The notes beneath the pieces were generated by a model, which saw only the letters and a list, made by a program, of their open reading frames with translations, was not told where the DNA came from and did no database searches. Made by a program: the position numbers and the translations under genes. Positions 16,726 to 25,309 of a stretch of 64,000 bases of DNA are shown here, in pieces; the stretch's first letter is position 1; each line of letters starts with the position of its first letter. The stretch lies in the NCBI GenBank assembly GCA_902494555.1, contig CABUTR010000006.1, forward strand, positions 23,776 to 87,775. Reading direction: 5' to 3'. This stretch comes from an uncultured Collinsella sp. Its GTDB lineage: Bacteria; Actinomycetota; Coriobacteriia; Coriobacteriales; Coriobacteriaceae.

Positions 16726-17751
16726 ATGAAAAGCGCGGTCTTCTATGGAAAGCATGATCTTAGGGTCGAGGATTCGGCAAAGCCGGCCGTGGGCAAGCGC
16801 GACGTTCTGATCAACGTCAAGGCTTGCGGCGTCTGCGGTACCGACGTTCATATCTATGAAGGCGACAAGGGCGCAGCGGACGTTACCCCGCCTACGATCC
16901 TTGGTCATGAGTTTGCGGGCGTTGTCGAGGCCGTGGGCAGCGACGTCGCTGGCTTTAAACCGGGCGATCGCGTGTGCATCGACCCAAACCATCCCTGCGG
17001 CTGCTGCGAACCCTGCCGCGACGGAATCAACCACTACTGCGAGCATATGACCGGTTACGGCACCACCGTTAACGGTGGCTTTGCCGAGTACTGCTCCGTC
17101 GATATGCAGCAAGTCTACAAGTTGGGCGATCACACCAGCTTTGAGCAGGGTGCTATGACCGAGCCCGTCGCCTGCTGCCTGCACGGCATCGATATGTGCA
17201 ACATCAAGCCCGGCAGCACAGTTGTCGTTATCGGCGGCGGCATGATCGGTCTGCTCATGATGCAGCTTGCCAAAAACGCCGGCGCCACCAAAGTCGTTTT
17301 GCTCGAACCCGTCGAAGGCAAGCGCGAGGTTGCGCTCAAACTCGGCGCCGACCTGGCAATTGATTCCATCCACGAGGACGTCCCGGCCCGCCTGAAGCAG
17401 GAGGGCGTCGGTAACGTCGACGTTGTAATCGAATGCGTCGGCAAGTCTGTCACCATTGAGCAGGCCATCAAAATCGCCGGTCATAAGGCCACGGTTATGA
17501 TGTTCGGACTTACCAAGCCCGATGAAACGATCACCGTCAAGCCCTTCGAGGTCTTCCAGAAGGAGCTCGTGCTCACCTCGTCCTTCATCAACCCTTATAC
17601 GCAACGTCGCGCACTCGAGCTTATCGACTCGGGCAGGATCGACGTTTCCTCGATGGTCGCAAAGGTGGCCTCCCTCGATGAACTCGGCGCCATCCTGTCA
17701 GACCCAGCCCTGCGTGCCATGGGTAAATATATAATCGACCCCAGCAAGTAA
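16726..17751 (+). CDS. zinc-dependent medium-chain dehydrogenase
   Basis: A 341-residue MDR-superfamily enzyme. The catalytic zinc ligands are in KACGVCGTDVHIYEG and LGHEFAGVVE; structural zinc cysteines are in HPCGCCEPCRDGINHYC; the NAD-binding GxGxxG is VVIGGGMIGLLMMQLAKNAG. It resembles sorbitol or threonine dehydrogenases acting on a polyol or sugar derivative. AAAGGAG (16713-16719) fixes the start. It is divergent from the PTS gene and followed by the GntR gene 65 bp later, so it probably belongs to the same sugar response; the substrate is not known. Confidence 0.88.
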   Translation: MKSAVFYGKHDLRVEDSAKPAVGKRDVLINVKACGVCGTDVHIYEGDKGAADVTPPTILGHEFAGVVEAVGSDVAGFKPGDRVCIDPNHPCGCCEPCRDGINHYCEHMTGYGTTVNGGFAEYCSVDMQQVYKLGDHTSFEQGAMTEPVACCLHGIDMCNIKPGSTVVVIGGGMIGLLMMQLAKNAGATKVVLLEPVEGKREVALKLGADLAIDSIHEDVPARLKQEGVGNVDVVIECVGKSVTIEQAIKIAGHKATVMMFGLTKPDETITVKPFEVFQKELVLTSSFINPYTQRRALELIDSGRIDVSSMVAKVASLDELGAILSDPALRAMGKYIIDPSK

Positions 17752-17816
17752 ATCGATCGACACCTGCGCGGGCGGCCCTCATTCATCGCTCGCGCACTCA
17801 GCTCTAGGAGACCGTC

Positions 17817-18572
17817 ATGGCGCGAGCTATCTTTCAAATCATTTATGACACCGTGAAGCAGTCGATTGACGACGGCACATACGCCTATCAGAGCTATCTG
17901 CCTTCGGAGACTGAGCTCACGCAGCAGTTTGACTGTTCGCGCATGACGGTCCGCCGCGCCATCTCGATGCTTGCGGCAGATGGCTACGTGCTCCCCCAGC
18001 AAGGCAAGGGCATGCGCGTCATTCGCAACATCAGTGACGAGACGAGTCGCGGCGGCGGTGGACTCGAGACCTTTAAGGAAATCGCAGCCAGCCGGGGCTT
18101 TGAGCTCAAGACAGTCACCACCGTCTTTGAGCTCCTCGTCTGCAGCAAGACGCTCTCCAAGCTTACCGGGTTTCCCGAAGGCTGCGAGCTCACACGTGCC
18201 AAACGCATCCGCTATGCAGACGGACGAGCCGTGGGCTCCGACGACTCCTATTACCTAAGCTCACAGGTACCGGGACTGACAGCCGAGATTGTCAACGATT
18301 CGATCTATCATTACCTCGAAGAAGATCTTGGCATTAAGATTGCCACGGGCAAACGCGATGTAACGATTGAGCATCCCACGCCCGAGGATGAGCGCGTGCT
18401 CGATCTCGATGGCTTTAACGCGCTCGCCGTTGTGCGCGGGCAGACCTACAACGCCGACGGCATCCTTATGGAATACACCGAGACCAAGCAGGTCCCCGGC
18501 TTCTTTTTACTCCATGAGACGGTTACCCGCCGCAATAACGGCAGCGGGACCCACCAGAGCAGTATGAACTAA
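17817..18572 (+). CDS. GntR/HutC-type regulator with UTRA domain
   Basis: A 251-residue repressor: an N-terminal winged helix (YLPSETELTQQFDCSRMTVRRAISMLAADG) and a UTRA effector domain from about residue 90 to 235. This is the architecture of TreR, MalR-like and NagR regulators that sense a phosphorylated sugar. It follows the dehydrogenase gene and is 1.3-1.4 kb from the repeats in the divergent PTS/dehydrogenase promoters, its likely operators. TAGGAG precedes the ATG. Effector unknown. Confidence 0.88.
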   Translation: MARAIFQIIYDTVKQSIDDGTYAYQSYLPSETELTQQFDCSRMTVRRAISMLAADGYVLPQQGKGMRVIRNISDETSRGGGGLETFKEIAASRGFELKTVTTVFELLVCSKTLSKLTGFPEGCELTRAKRIRYADGRAVGSDDSYYLSSQVPGLTAEIVNDSIYHYLEEDLGIKIATGKRDVTIEHPTPEDERVLDLDGFNALAVVRGQTYNADGILMEYTETKQVPGFFLLHETVTRRNNGSGTHQSSMN

Positions 18573-18581
18573 CTATCTATT

Positions 18582-18654
18582 AGTTGCGGTGGGATAGTTC
18601 CTAGAATGGCCAGCTTAAGGGCAAAACAGGAACTATTCCACCGCAACTTTTTTG
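18582..18654 (+). terminator. strong terminator with 21-bp stem
   Basis: Arms at 18582-18602 and 18628-18648 pair along 21 bp with few wobbles and end in a T-tract (18648-18654). It is long for a terminator and belongs to the class of palindromic intergenic units seen elsewhere in the window. A second GC-rich hairpin follows at about 18653-18685. Confidence 0.8.
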
Positions 18655-18703
18655 GCCGGCGGGGCAGTACCTGTCCCACCGGCCATCATTTACGCTCTTT
18701 TAG

Positions 18704-19957
18704 CTAGTCCGCGAGCTTCTCCACCTGATCGAGCATCTTGTCGAGCTTAGCCTTTGCCTCGGCCTTGACCTTCTGGGCTTCTTCGTGGGCCTTAGCCTTC
18801 TGGGCGGCCTTTTCCTCGGCCTCGGGATCGACGACGACTAGGTTGGATGCATCATGTTCAACCAGCTTAAGCGCATGCTCGGGGCACACCTTGACGCAGG
18901 CACCGCAGCCCAAACAATACGTGGACTCCAACGCAAAGCGGCCGCTTCCCACCAAATCGCAGGCGAACGTGGGACATACATTGACACACTCGCCACACGA
19001 CGTGCACTTGTCAAAATCGCACTCCGGCGTGCTCACCTGCATGTTCTGGGCAAGCTCGGGGTGGTTTTGCAGCGTCGAGAGCACCAGCTGCCGCCCGTGC
19101 GTGAGCGAACGGCGACGCTTGGTCGTCGTGGTGCCGCACATGGTGTTGAGCGTACGCTCCAACTGGGTAATCTGATGGCGATGGGCTTTGAGCTTCTGCG
19201 TCACCGAGGCCAGTGCCGCCGTTGCCGGATTGAGCTTTGTCACGGTAAGGCCCGTGGTGCGGGCGATCTTTTCCATGTACTCCTTGCGCTCGTACTCGCG
19301 GCGCTTATGACATTTGAGGCTCTTGGGATCGACCTCCAGACCCATGCCCGTGCCGGCCCACTCCTCGGCCTTCGCAATCGCCTCGCCCAGGATGTCCTCA
19401 CCGCCGGTGTTGCGGCACTTATCGCACACGCCCAGTGGCAGGTACACGCTCACGTTGGGATAGTCCGCCAGTACCGAGAACCAGGTCTCGGCCGTAATAT
19501 CGCCCACGCAGGCGACAACAACCTCGTTCTCGCGCGGCATGCGCTTAAGGGCACGCGTGCAGGTGACGTAGGCGGTCTCGTGGCTCGTAGCTGCAGAGAC
19601 AATGTCGTCATACAGGTTTTTGGGCGCCAAGCGCGGCGAGATGATCGCCTCGGTCGGACAGGCAGCGGCGCACAGGCCGCACTTGCGACAGGTATCGAGG
19701 ATCTCGATGGCGTCTTCCTCGACCTCGATGGCGTTGACCGGGCACACGTCCATGCACGCGGTGCAGCCGCTCTTTTCGTTTTTGCAGGTCAAGCACGGAA
19801 TGGTGTTGCCGCGCGGACGCTCCTTGTAGTCGGCAGGATTCCACTGCGGCGCCGATGGATCGAGTGCGTCGGTCACACCGCCAAGCGGGTTTTTAAGAAA
19901 GTCGAAACCCTTGCTGATTTCGATAATGTCATCAAACAGATCGTGTTCCTGCGCCAT
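18704..19957 (-). CDS. multi-cluster 4Fe-4S ferredoxin-like protein
   Basis: A 417-residue cytosolic polyferredoxin. The N-terminal part has CLTCKNEKSGCTACMDVCPVN and CRKCGLCAAACPTE; the C-terminal part has CTSCGECVNVCPTF and CLGCGACVKVCPEHA, each fitting a [4Fe-4S] ligand set. The middle (residues 110-320) lacks clusters, with extra cysteines at LGVCDKCRNTGGED. The C-terminus is a Lys/Glu/Ala coiled coil. The start at 19957 has AGGGAGGGG upstream. Such proteins pass electrons between anaerobic oxidoreductases; the partner is not evident. Confidence 0.8.
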   Translation of the reverse strand: MAQEHDLFDDIIEISKGFDFLKNPLGGVTDALDPSAPQWNPADYKERPRGNTIPCLTCKNEKSGCTACMDVCPVNAIEVEEDAIEILDTCRKCGLCAAACPTEAIISPRLAPKNLYDDIVSAATSHETAYVTCTRALKRMPRENEVVVACVGDITAETWFSVLADYPNVSVYLPLGVCDKCRNTGGEDILGEAIAKAEEWAGTGMGLEVDPKSLKCHKRREYERKEYMEKIARTTGLTVTKLNPATAALASVTQKLKAHRHQITQLERTLNTMCGTTTTKRRRSLTHGRQLVLSTLQNHPELAQNMQVSTPECDFDKCTSCGECVNVCPTFACDLVGSGRFALESTYCLGCGACVKVCPEHALKLVEHDASNLVVVDPEAEEKAAQKAKAHEEAQKVKAEAKAKLDKMLDQVEKLAD

Positions 19958-20108
19958 GCGCGGCCCCTCCCTGAGCAGTGCAAACAAGCAAGAGATAATG
20001 ATACGCCATCGGCCCGTGCCTCGAGCAAATTACACGCGGAGCACCTTTGGGACAAATAGCCTATGGCCTATCGCCGCCTCGATTGCACAAGGTCAATCAA
20101 GCGCCAAA

Positions 20109-21176
20109 CTATGCCTCGCACATGAGCTGCACGAGCTTTTGTTTGGTCACCTTGGCCTGCTCGTTGGCCATATTACGCTCGTTTCTAAAGGCCGCATTTG
20201 CAACACTCTGCAGGTCGGCATCGGAAATCTCGCCAAGGCCCAGATCCTCGAGCGTCGTCGGCAGACCAACACGCTGGCAAAACTCGAGCACCTGATCAAG
20301 CTCGGGCGCACGCTCCAGACGAAGCTGCACCACCAGGCCAAACGCCACGGCCTCGCCGTGCATGGCCTTGCACTCAGGCAGAATCGTTAGACCGTTGGCG
20401 ATGGCATGCGCCAACGCCAAGCCACCGCTCTCAAAGCCGACGCCCGAGAGCAGAATATTGCACTCGATCAGGCGCTCAACCGCCGGCGATGTACGCCCCT
20501 TTTTGAGATCGCGCTTGGCAGCGACGCCGCACTCCATAAGTATGTCATAGCAAGCACGAGCCGCAACCAGGGCCAAGTGCCCCGGCGCGCCACCGTGCTC
20601 GTTGGCGCCGTGCGCCGCGGCGCACGAACGCGCCTCGAAGTACGTTGCCAGCGCATCGCCCATACCAGCGACCGTCATACGCAGTGGGGCCGCCGCGACC
20701 ACGTTGGTATCGACCACGACCAGGTCTGGATTCTTCTCGAGCATCAGGTAGCGGTCGAACGACCCATCCTCGTGATACAGCACCGAAATCGCGCTGCACG
20801 GACCGTCCATCGAAGCCGCCGTGGGGCATACGCACAACGGCAGCTCGGCATAAAACGCTACTGCCTTGGCGATATCGAGCATCTTGCCGCCGCCAATGCC
20901 TACCACCATGTCGCAATACTCAGCCTGGGCTTCCTGAGCCATTTCGACAACGGCCTCTTCCGTACACGGACCGTCATAAATCTTAAAGAACGGCTCGCTT
21001 AGATCTTCGTCCAGAAATCCATCGACGATCTGCCTGCACAGCCGATCCTCGGTGCCCTGGTCAAACAAGACATAGGCAGCACAGCCCAACCATGACAAAT
21101 ACCTGCCCTGACGCGAAAGTTCGCCCGGCCCCTGAACATACCGGCCGGGACCGCCATAAACCATAGGAAGCGCCAT
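20109..21176 (-). CDS. glycerol dehydrogenase family protein (GldA-like), copy 1
   Basis: A 355-residue iron/zinc alcohol dehydrogenase of the GldA branch. It has the NAD-binding GIGGGKMLDIAKAVAFY, CPTAASMDGPCSAISVLY, and metal ligands in GMGDALATYFEA (Asp), ALAHAIANG (His) and MHGEAVAFG (His). It is probably cytosolic and reduces dihydroxyacetone or oxidises glycerol-like polyols. It is a diverged paralogue of the gene upstream (21324-22424), separated by palindromic DNA. The ribosome site is weak and the first ATG at 21176 is used. Confidence 0.85.
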   Translation of the reverse strand: MALPMVYGGPGRYVQGPGELSRQGRYLSWLGCAAYVLFDQGTEDRLCRQIVDGFLDEDLSEPFFKIYDGPCTEEAVVEMAQEAQAEYCDMVVGIGGGKMLDIAKAVAFYAELPLCVCPTAASMDGPCSAISVLYHEDGSFDRYLMLEKNPDLVVVDTNVVAAAPLRMTVAGMGDALATYFEARSCAAAHGANEHGGAPGHLALVAARACYDILMECGVAAKRDLKKGRTSPAVERLIECNILLSGVGFESGGLALAHAIANGLTILPECKAMHGEAVAFGLVVQLRLERAPELDQVLEFCQRVGLPTTLEDLGLGEISDADLQSVANAAFRNERNMANEQAKVTKQKLVQLMCEA

Positions 21177-21206
21177 ACGAGAATCCGCCCTTCATCAAAC
21201 AACGAT

Positions 21207-21271
21207 TGGTGCAAAGTAACCTGACCCCTTTGCACCAACTTGGTGCGATGGGGTCAGGTTAGTTTGCACCA
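21207..21271. repeat. near-perfect 32-bp inverted repeat
   Basis: Arms 21207-21238 and 21240-21271 pair with 3 mismatches in 32 around a 1-nt centre. They contain ACCTGACCCC and GGGGTCAGGTT, a phrase typical of REP-type palindromes mobilised by Y1/IS200-like (RAYT) transposases. The unit sits between the two gldA-like genes. Confidence 0.7.
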
Positions 21272-21274
21272 TAG

Positions 21275-21309
21275 CAAAAAGGGGCAAAGCCATCTGTTGG
21301 CTTTGCCCC
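21275..21309 (-). terminator. terminator of GldA-like gene 2
   Basis: GGGGCAAAGCCA (21281-21292) pairs with TGGCTTTGCCCC (21298-21309), followed on the minus strand by a T-tract. Confidence 0.8.
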
Positions 21310-21323
21310 TTCCTTAGCTTGAT

Positions 21324-22424
21324 TTACTCATCCATGAGATAGTAGTGGCCCAGCGCGTCGGCACCCAGAATGGCGTTTGCGACCATCTCGGGCGTCACCT
21401 CAAACGGCATGTTGCACATGGTGTCATCGGGCGCGCAAGCGGCCTCGGCAACAATCATGGCCTGCTCGCGCGTAACCTCGGCAACGCCAAGCTCCTTCAT
21501 CGTGACCGGCAGGCCCAGCTCAATGCAGAAGCCCAAGACTTCCTCGAGTTTCTCAGTCGGAGCGTCCTCGAGTACCAGCTGGACGATGGTGCCAAAGGCG
21601 ACCTTCTCGCCGTGATACATGCCGTGGCACTCGGGCAGCATCGTCAGACCATTGTGGATGGCATGAGCAGCAGCAAGGCCCGAGCTCTCAAAGCCAATGC
21701 CCGAAAGCAGCGTATTGGCCTCGATGATATGCTCGACGGCAGGCGTGAGCGCACCCTTTTCCAGCGCGACCTTGGCCTTAACGCCATCGGCCATAAGCGT
21801 CTCGTAGCAGAGCTTGGCGAGCGCAAGGCCGGCCATTCCGCCCTTACCGCCGGCGCAAGTGCCGCCGTCGGCATCGTGCGTCGCCTGGGCCTCAAAGTAA
21901 GTTGCGAGCGCATCGCCCATACCGGAAACCGTCAGGCGCACCGGGCTCGCCGCGATAACCGTCGTATCCATCAGGACAATGTTGGGGTTTGCCTTAAGGA
22001 AGAGATACTTGTCGAACTGGCCGTCGTCGGTGTAGAGCACCGAAAGTGCCGAGCACGGTGCATCGGTCGAAGCGATGGTGGGGCAAATGATAACCGGAGA
22101 CTCCAGGTAATAGGCGACGGCCTTCGCGGTGTCGAGGATCTTGCCGCCACCGACGCCGACGATGATGTCGCAACCGTTGTCGCGAGCGAGCGCAACCAGG
22201 CGATCGACCTCGCCCTTGGAGCACTCGCCGTTAAAGTCCTCAAACAGCAGCTCGGCCTTAGCCTCGGCAAAGCCGCCCTCGATCTTGGCACCGACGCGCT
22301 TCTTGCCCGAAGGCGTCACGATGACGAGGGCCTTAGCGCCGAGCGGCTCGACATAGGAGCCGAGCTTGGCCAGCTCATCCGGACCCTGGATGTACTTGCT
22401 GGGGCTATTGAAGATTGCAGCCAT
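21324..22424 (-). CDS. gldA: glycerol dehydrogenase family protein (GldA-like), copy 2
   Basis: A 366-residue enzyme, the more typical GldA of the two: FNSPSKYIQGPDELAKLGSYV at the start, GVGGGKILDTAKAVAYY, CPTIASTDAPCSALSVLY, metal ligands in SGMGDALATYFEAQ, LAAAHAIHNGL and CHGMYHGEKVAFG. It interconverts glycerol and dihydroxyacetone with NAD. It sits between two related dehydrogenase genes on the same strand, each with its own terminator, so they are neighbours rather than one operon. The upstream AT-rich leader has a weak ribosome site. Confidence 0.9.
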   Translation of the reverse strand: MAAIFNSPSKYIQGPDELAKLGSYVEPLGAKALVIVTPSGKKRVGAKIEGGFAEAKAELLFEDFNGECSKGEVDRLVALARDNGCDIIVGVGGGKILDTAKAVAYYLESPVIICPTIASTDAPCSALSVLYTDDGQFDKYLFLKANPNIVLMDTTVIAASPVRLTVSGMGDALATYFEAQATHDADGGTCAGGKGGMAGLALAKLCYETLMADGVKAKVALEKGALTPAVEHIIEANTLLSGIGFESSGLAAAHAIHNGLTMLPECHGMYHGEKVAFGTIVQLVLEDAPTEKLEEVLGFCIELGLPVTMKELGVAEVTREQAMIVAEAACAPDDTMCNMPFEVTPEMVANAILGADALGHYYLMDE

Positions 22425-22445
22425 TTTTATCCCATTCTCTATTAA

Positions 22446-22487
22446 TTAAAAAGAAAGGGGCTCCGTACGGATACGTGCGGAGCCCCT
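22446..22487 (-). terminator. terminator of iron-ADH gene
   Basis: 14-nt arms (22456-22469 / 22474-22487, one G-T pair) followed on the minus strand by TTTCTTTTTAAT. Confidence 0.82.
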
Positions 22488-22508
22488 CGTTACGATAACA
22501 AGAGTCGA

Positions 22509-23732
22509 TTAGAAATCGATGTCGGTGTCGTAGTAGCAGGCCTTGAGGATCTTCTCGAAGTCAGCAGCCTTGGTCTCACGCGGGTTCTCGGGCGTGCAGG
22601 CGTCCTGCTCGGCGTTCGCGGCGATCTCGGGCAGCTTGGCGAGGAACTCCTCCTCGGAAACCATCTGCGGGTTCTCGGCGTCGACCTTCACGCCACCATT
22701 CGCGTAATCCTTGATGGACTGCGGAATGTTGAGCTGGTCGTTGAGGTCGCGGATCTTCTGGACGAGCGCAGCGATGAGCTCCTCGTTGGTCTCGCCGGGA
22801 AGGTGCAGGATCTCCTTGGCCACGTAAGCGTAACGCTCGGCAGCACGGGGATCCTTGGAGTTCCACTGGATGACCTTGCCCAGGTACATGGCGTTAGCGG
22901 CACCGTGGATGATGTGGCCGTTCTCGAAGGCAGCACCGGTCTTGTGAGCCATGGAGTGAACGATGCCGAGCAGGCCCGAGGAGAAGGCGATGCCGGCGAT
23001 GCACTGAGCCTCGTGCATGTGCTGACGGGCCTCATGGTCGCCAGCATAGGACTTGGGCAGCCACTCGACGATCTCGCGGATGCCGTGCAGAGCGTTGGCG
23101 TCGGTGAACATAGAGGCGAAGGTAGAAACGTAGGCCTCCATGCAGTGGGTCAGAGCATCCATGCCGGTGTGAGCGCACAGCTTGGCGGGCATGGTGTAGG
23201 TGAGCTCGGGGTCGACGATGGCGACATCAGGGGTGATGTTGAAGTCGGCCAGCGGGTACTTGATGCCCTTGGCGTAGTCGGTAATGACGGAGAACGCGGT
23301 GACCTCGGTAGCGGTACCGGAGGTAGAGGAGATAGCGCAGAAATGAGCCTTCTGACGCAGCTCGGGGAAGCTGAACGGCTGGATGATGTTGTCGAAGGAC
23401 TCCTCGGGATACTCGTAGAAGACCCACATGGCCTTAGCGGCATCGATGGGCGAGCCGCCGCCGATGGCGATAATCCAGTCGGGCTCGAACTCGCGCATGG
23501 CCTCGGCGCCCTTCATGACCGTCTCGATGGACGGGTCGGACTCGACGCCCTCGAACAGCTTGACCTCGAAGCCGCCCTCTTTGAGGTCGGCCTCAACGTC
23601 CTGCAGGAACCCGCCGCGGCGCATAGAGCTGCCGCCAGAAACGATGATGGCCTTCTTGCCCTTGAGGTTCTTCACCTCGTGGCGAGCGCCCTCACCAAAG
23701 TACAGATCGCGAGGATTGGTAAAACGTCCCAT
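22509..23732 (-). CDS. iron-containing alcohol dehydrogenase
   Basis: A 407-residue group III alcohol dehydrogenase of the butanol/1,3-propanediol type. NAD site: IIAIGGGSPIDAAKAMWVFYEYP; SSTSGTATEVTAFSVITD; iron ligands in HTGMDALTHCMEAYVST, GIVHSMAHKTGAAF and NGHIIHGAANA. It reduces aldehydes during fermentation, recycling NADH. AGGAGG precedes the ATG at 23732. It begins a run of three metal-dependent dehydrogenases on the minus strand, suggesting a redox-balancing block. Confidence 0.92.
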   Translation of the reverse strand: MGRFTNPRDLYFGEGARHEVKNLKGKKAIIVSGGSSMRRGGFLQDVEADLKEGGFEVKLFEGVESDPSIETVMKGAEAMREFEPDWIIAIGGGSPIDAAKAMWVFYEYPEESFDNIIQPFSFPELRQKAHFCAISSTSGTATEVTAFSVITDYAKGIKYPLADFNITPDVAIVDPELTYTMPAKLCAHTGMDALTHCMEAYVSTFASMFTDANALHGIREIVEWLPKSYAGDHEARQHMHEAQCIAGIAFSSGLLGIVHSMAHKTGAAFENGHIIHGAANAMYLGKVIQWNSKDPRAAERYAYVAKEILHLPGETNEELIAALVQKIRDLNDQLNIPQSIKDYANGGVKVDAENPQMVSEEEFLAKLPEIAANAEQDACTPENPRETKAADFEKILKACYYDTDIDF

Positions 23733-24232
23733 ACTGTGCCTCCTAAACAAGCCCCTCTTAGACTTGCGTATATAACGGAGCACCCGATTGGCTCCGTTAG
23801 GACCGTTTTGCGCGTTGCCGGCGATGACAATGCGCGATGTCTAAACGTCTCAACGCTCAGACAAACACTATTTTACCGTTCTGGTTGGTCAGTTATTCAC
23901 CTAAAGCCGCCAATGATGAAACGTTTTTTCTATCCCCGAAGACCCTTGTGTGGCATCCATACCCCCAAGCTGGGCAAACGTTTTATCAAGGTTGACTACA
24001 TATCCCGGGCAGGACGGTGCCCCTCCAAAATATGCACCGTTCGCCGCCAAATATCGACCGTTTGCGGCACCGTGATACCACTCGGTCGTCCAAGGTGCCG
24101 ACATTTGTGCGACATCCGTCTTCGTGGTGCAAAGGTGCAAGTCCAAGTGCGGCACCCCCGGTGTGCCACATGCGGGTAAACTAGAACCTTATATAGAGAC
24201 ATTTGAACCCTAACCGCAGCAAAGGAGGCCCC
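23733..24232. other. 500-bp divergent intergenic region with tandem 21-22 bp repeats
   Basis: No gene seen. Two adjacent direct repeats begin at 24026 and 24048 (each C-A3/4-TAT-x-x-ACCGTT-x-GC-x-GC) and the following sequence has more CACCG/GGTGC half-sites. Placed upstream of the TPR-like operon, they are candidate activator or repressor sites. Confidence 0.4.
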
Positions 24233-25309
24233 ATGGCATTCGATCCCATTCAAGAGGATTGCCATCGCCTCGTTCTTGAGGCCTTGCGCCGCGACAATAT
24301 CCCGCTCACCGACGGTGCCGCCGTAGAGCGTCTGATGGAACAATTCACCCGCAACCCCGCACCGCTCATCGTGCACGACCGCGACCGCGCCGGGCACCTC
24401 ATTGCCAAGGTGGTCGAGGCCGTCGACTACCGCATTCCCTTTATCCCCGACGATGCCCAGGCCGAGCAGGAAGAAGCCGCTGCCGAGAACATGCTCCGCG
24501 AGGCAGCCGCGCTCGACCCGAGCAACTGGGATGCCCAGCGCATGCTGTGCGCACTCACCGCCGAATCCAACGAGGAATACGTGCAATATCTGGTGTCCAA
24601 GTGCGACGAGGTGGAGCACGATCTGGCGCTCAAGATTGCCTCGGCGCAGGACCCCTACGAGCGCGAGGCTGCAGGCGACCTGACCCGCCGTCCCTACCTG
24701 CGCTGGCTTGCCGCCTTGGCATCGCGCGCGCTCATTAGCGGCCGCTACCGCATGTCGCTCGAAGCCGCAAACCGCAGCCTCGACTTTGCCCCCAACGATC
24801 CTGCCGGCGTCCGCCACACCGCAATGCTCGCCATGGCAAAGCTCGAATACCCCGCTGAGGAGCTCAAGCGCTTTCGCTCTGCCCACTCCGTCCCCTATCT
24901 CGCCAACACGCCGCTGCGCCGTCGTCCCAAGGATGCAGAACGCGACTTGGACCCGTGGACGCTCATCGCGCTGATGAGCGCTGCCTGGCGCGAGCTGGAT
25001 TACGAGGGCGCCGAGCACTACCTGCGTATCCTTGCGCGCTCGTGTCCGCACGCGGCCGAGGCGCTCTACTTCCAAACCGAGTTTCCCGATGGCGTCTATG
25101 CCCGCGTCAACGTGGGTGCAGGCTCCACCGACGAGCTTGTCCTTGCGCTGTCCGAGGCGACGCCGGTACTGCAGGAGGGCCTGGGCGCCCCCGACAACGC
25201 CAGCTTTGCCGCCTGGGTCGCCACCAACGACATCGTGCGCTCCCAGATCGACGAGCGCATCCTGCGCGCAGCCGAGCAGGGGCTTCCATTTAAGGGAGGG
25301 GACCTCTAA
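24233..25309 (+). CDS. TPR-like protein of unknown function, first of a pair
   Basis: A 358-residue soluble, helix-rich protein. Repeated helix pairs resemble tetratricopeptide repeats, for example AAALDPSNWDAQRMLCAL (about residue 87) and EAANRSLDFAPNDPAGVRHTAMLAMA (about residue 180). AAAGGAGG precedes ATG 24233. Its stop overlaps the next start by one base, so the pair is translationally coupled and probably forms a complex. No catalytic motif. Function unknown. Confidence 0.7.
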   Translation: MAFDPIQEDCHRLVLEALRRDNIPLTDGAAVERLMEQFTRNPAPLIVHDRDRAGHLIAKVVEAVDYRIPFIPDDAQAEQEEAAAENMLREAAALDPSNWDAQRMLCALTAESNEEYVQYLVSKCDEVEHDLALKIASAQDPYEREAAGDLTRRPYLRWLAALASRALISGRYRMSLEAANRSLDFAPNDPAGVRHTAMLAMAKLEYPAEELKRFRSAHSVPYLANTPLRRRPKDAERDLDPWTLIALMSAAWRELDYEGAEHYLRILARSCPHAAEALYFQTEFPDGVYARVNVGAGSTDELVLALSEATPVLQEGLGAPDNASFAAWVATNDIVRSQIDERILRAAEQGLPFKGGDL

